Of a DNA stretch of 40,826 nt, positions 39,902-40,826 are shown piece after piece (the first letter of the stretch is position 1; every line of letters starts with the position of its first letter). The DNA lies in contig NZ_BBOM01000017.1 in assembly GCF_000974485.1 (NCBI RefSeq), forward strand, positions 1 through 40,826. The letters are read 5' to 3'. The notes beneath the pieces are model-generated. The model searched no databases. It was not told the DNA's origin and worked only from the letters and a program-made list of their open reading frames with translations. The translations under genes and the position numbers were made by a program. This DNA is from Streptomyces sp. NBRC 109706. GTDB lineage: Bacteria; Actinomycetota; Actinomycetes; Streptomycetales; Streptomycetaceae.

Positions 39902-40020
39902 GTCCGGCGGCGACCTACTCTCCCACACGGTCCCCCATGCAGTACCATCGGCGCTGAAGAGCTTAGCTTCCGGGTTCGGAATGTAACCGGGCGTTTCCTC
40001 TTCGCCATGACCACCGGAAC
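39902..40020 (-). rRNA. rrf: 5S ribosomal RNA
   Basis: About 118 nt match the Streptomyces 5S pattern. The 5' part is TTCCGGTGGTCATGGCG, the middle CATTCCGAACCCGGAAGC, and the 3' part GTGGGAGAGTAGGTCGCCGC. The terminal helix TCCGGTGG / CCGCCGGA pairs fully. Exact ends may shift by one or two nt. Confidence 0.95.
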
Positions 40021-40071
40021 CCTAAAAGGCGTGGCCGTACAACGAACTTCACAGTGGACGCGAGCATCTAT

Positions 40072-40826
<755 letters not shown>

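Overview
The window reads as chromosomal DNA of a high-GC actinomycete, almost certainly Streptomyces or a close relative. The evidence is very strong GC bias at third codon positions, frequent GTG starts, a Streptomyces-like 5S/23S sequence, and a gene order (miaB ... gluABCD ... recX-recA ... lhr ... clgR-cinA-pgsA-rimO ... ftsK ... osaB-osaA/osaC) that matches, from memory, the conserved core-chromosome order of S. coelicolor. It is mostly core genome. The only clear mobile DNA is an IS701-type transposase cut off by the left edge.

Region 1 (1-3.4 kb): the partial IS701-family element ends about 10 bp past the miaB stop codon. It is followed by miaB (minus) and a divergent TAXI-type solute-binding protein (plus). 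Region 2 (3.4-12.5 kb): a cytosolic GH38 alpha-mannosidase, then a glutamate module. This has a sensor kinase and response regulator (GluK/GluR-like, minus), divergent from a four-gene polar amino-acid ABC transporter gluABCD (plus). Region 3 (12.5-16.3 kb): an FAD monooxygenase, then recA-recX with a well-preserved SOS-controlled promoter, and a DUF3046 gene. Region 4 (16.4-23.1 kb): an araC-azlC-azlD operon, divergent from a 1565-aa Lhr helicase.

Region 5 (23.2-30.2 kb) is a minus-strand block: ftsK, a RodZ-like HTH membrane protein, rimO, pgsA, cinA (C-terminal domain only) and clgR. Region 6 (30.3-39.7 kb) is the osmoadaptation locus. It has osaB, osaA (a giant hybrid kinase with ten 92-residue poly-HAMP units) and the divergent osaC (anti-sigma-like kinase, PAS, GAF and PP2C modules), with a plausible SigB-type promoter before osaC. 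Region 7 (39.8 kb to the right edge) is the end of an rRNA operon on the minus strand: 23S 3' part, 5S, tRNA-Thr(GGT) and a strong intrinsic terminator.

The genes form several functional sets. One is glutamate sensing and uptake, possibly joined by the TAXI protein. Others are DNA repair and recombination (recA, recX, lhr), tRNA and ribosome methylthiolation (miaB, rimO), cell division and envelope (ftsK, rodZ-like, pgsA), proteolysis control (clgR) and osmotic/SigB signalling (osaABC). I did not find a wholly unknown system. The most interesting points are the poly-HAMP array with a recently homogenised repeat pair, the TAXI protein beside a glutamate two-component system, the candidate operator between gluR and gluA, the apparent leaderless divergent miaB/TAXI promoters, and the candidate SigB promoter of osaC. 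All gene symbols rest on sequence motifs and remembered synteny; no database search was run.
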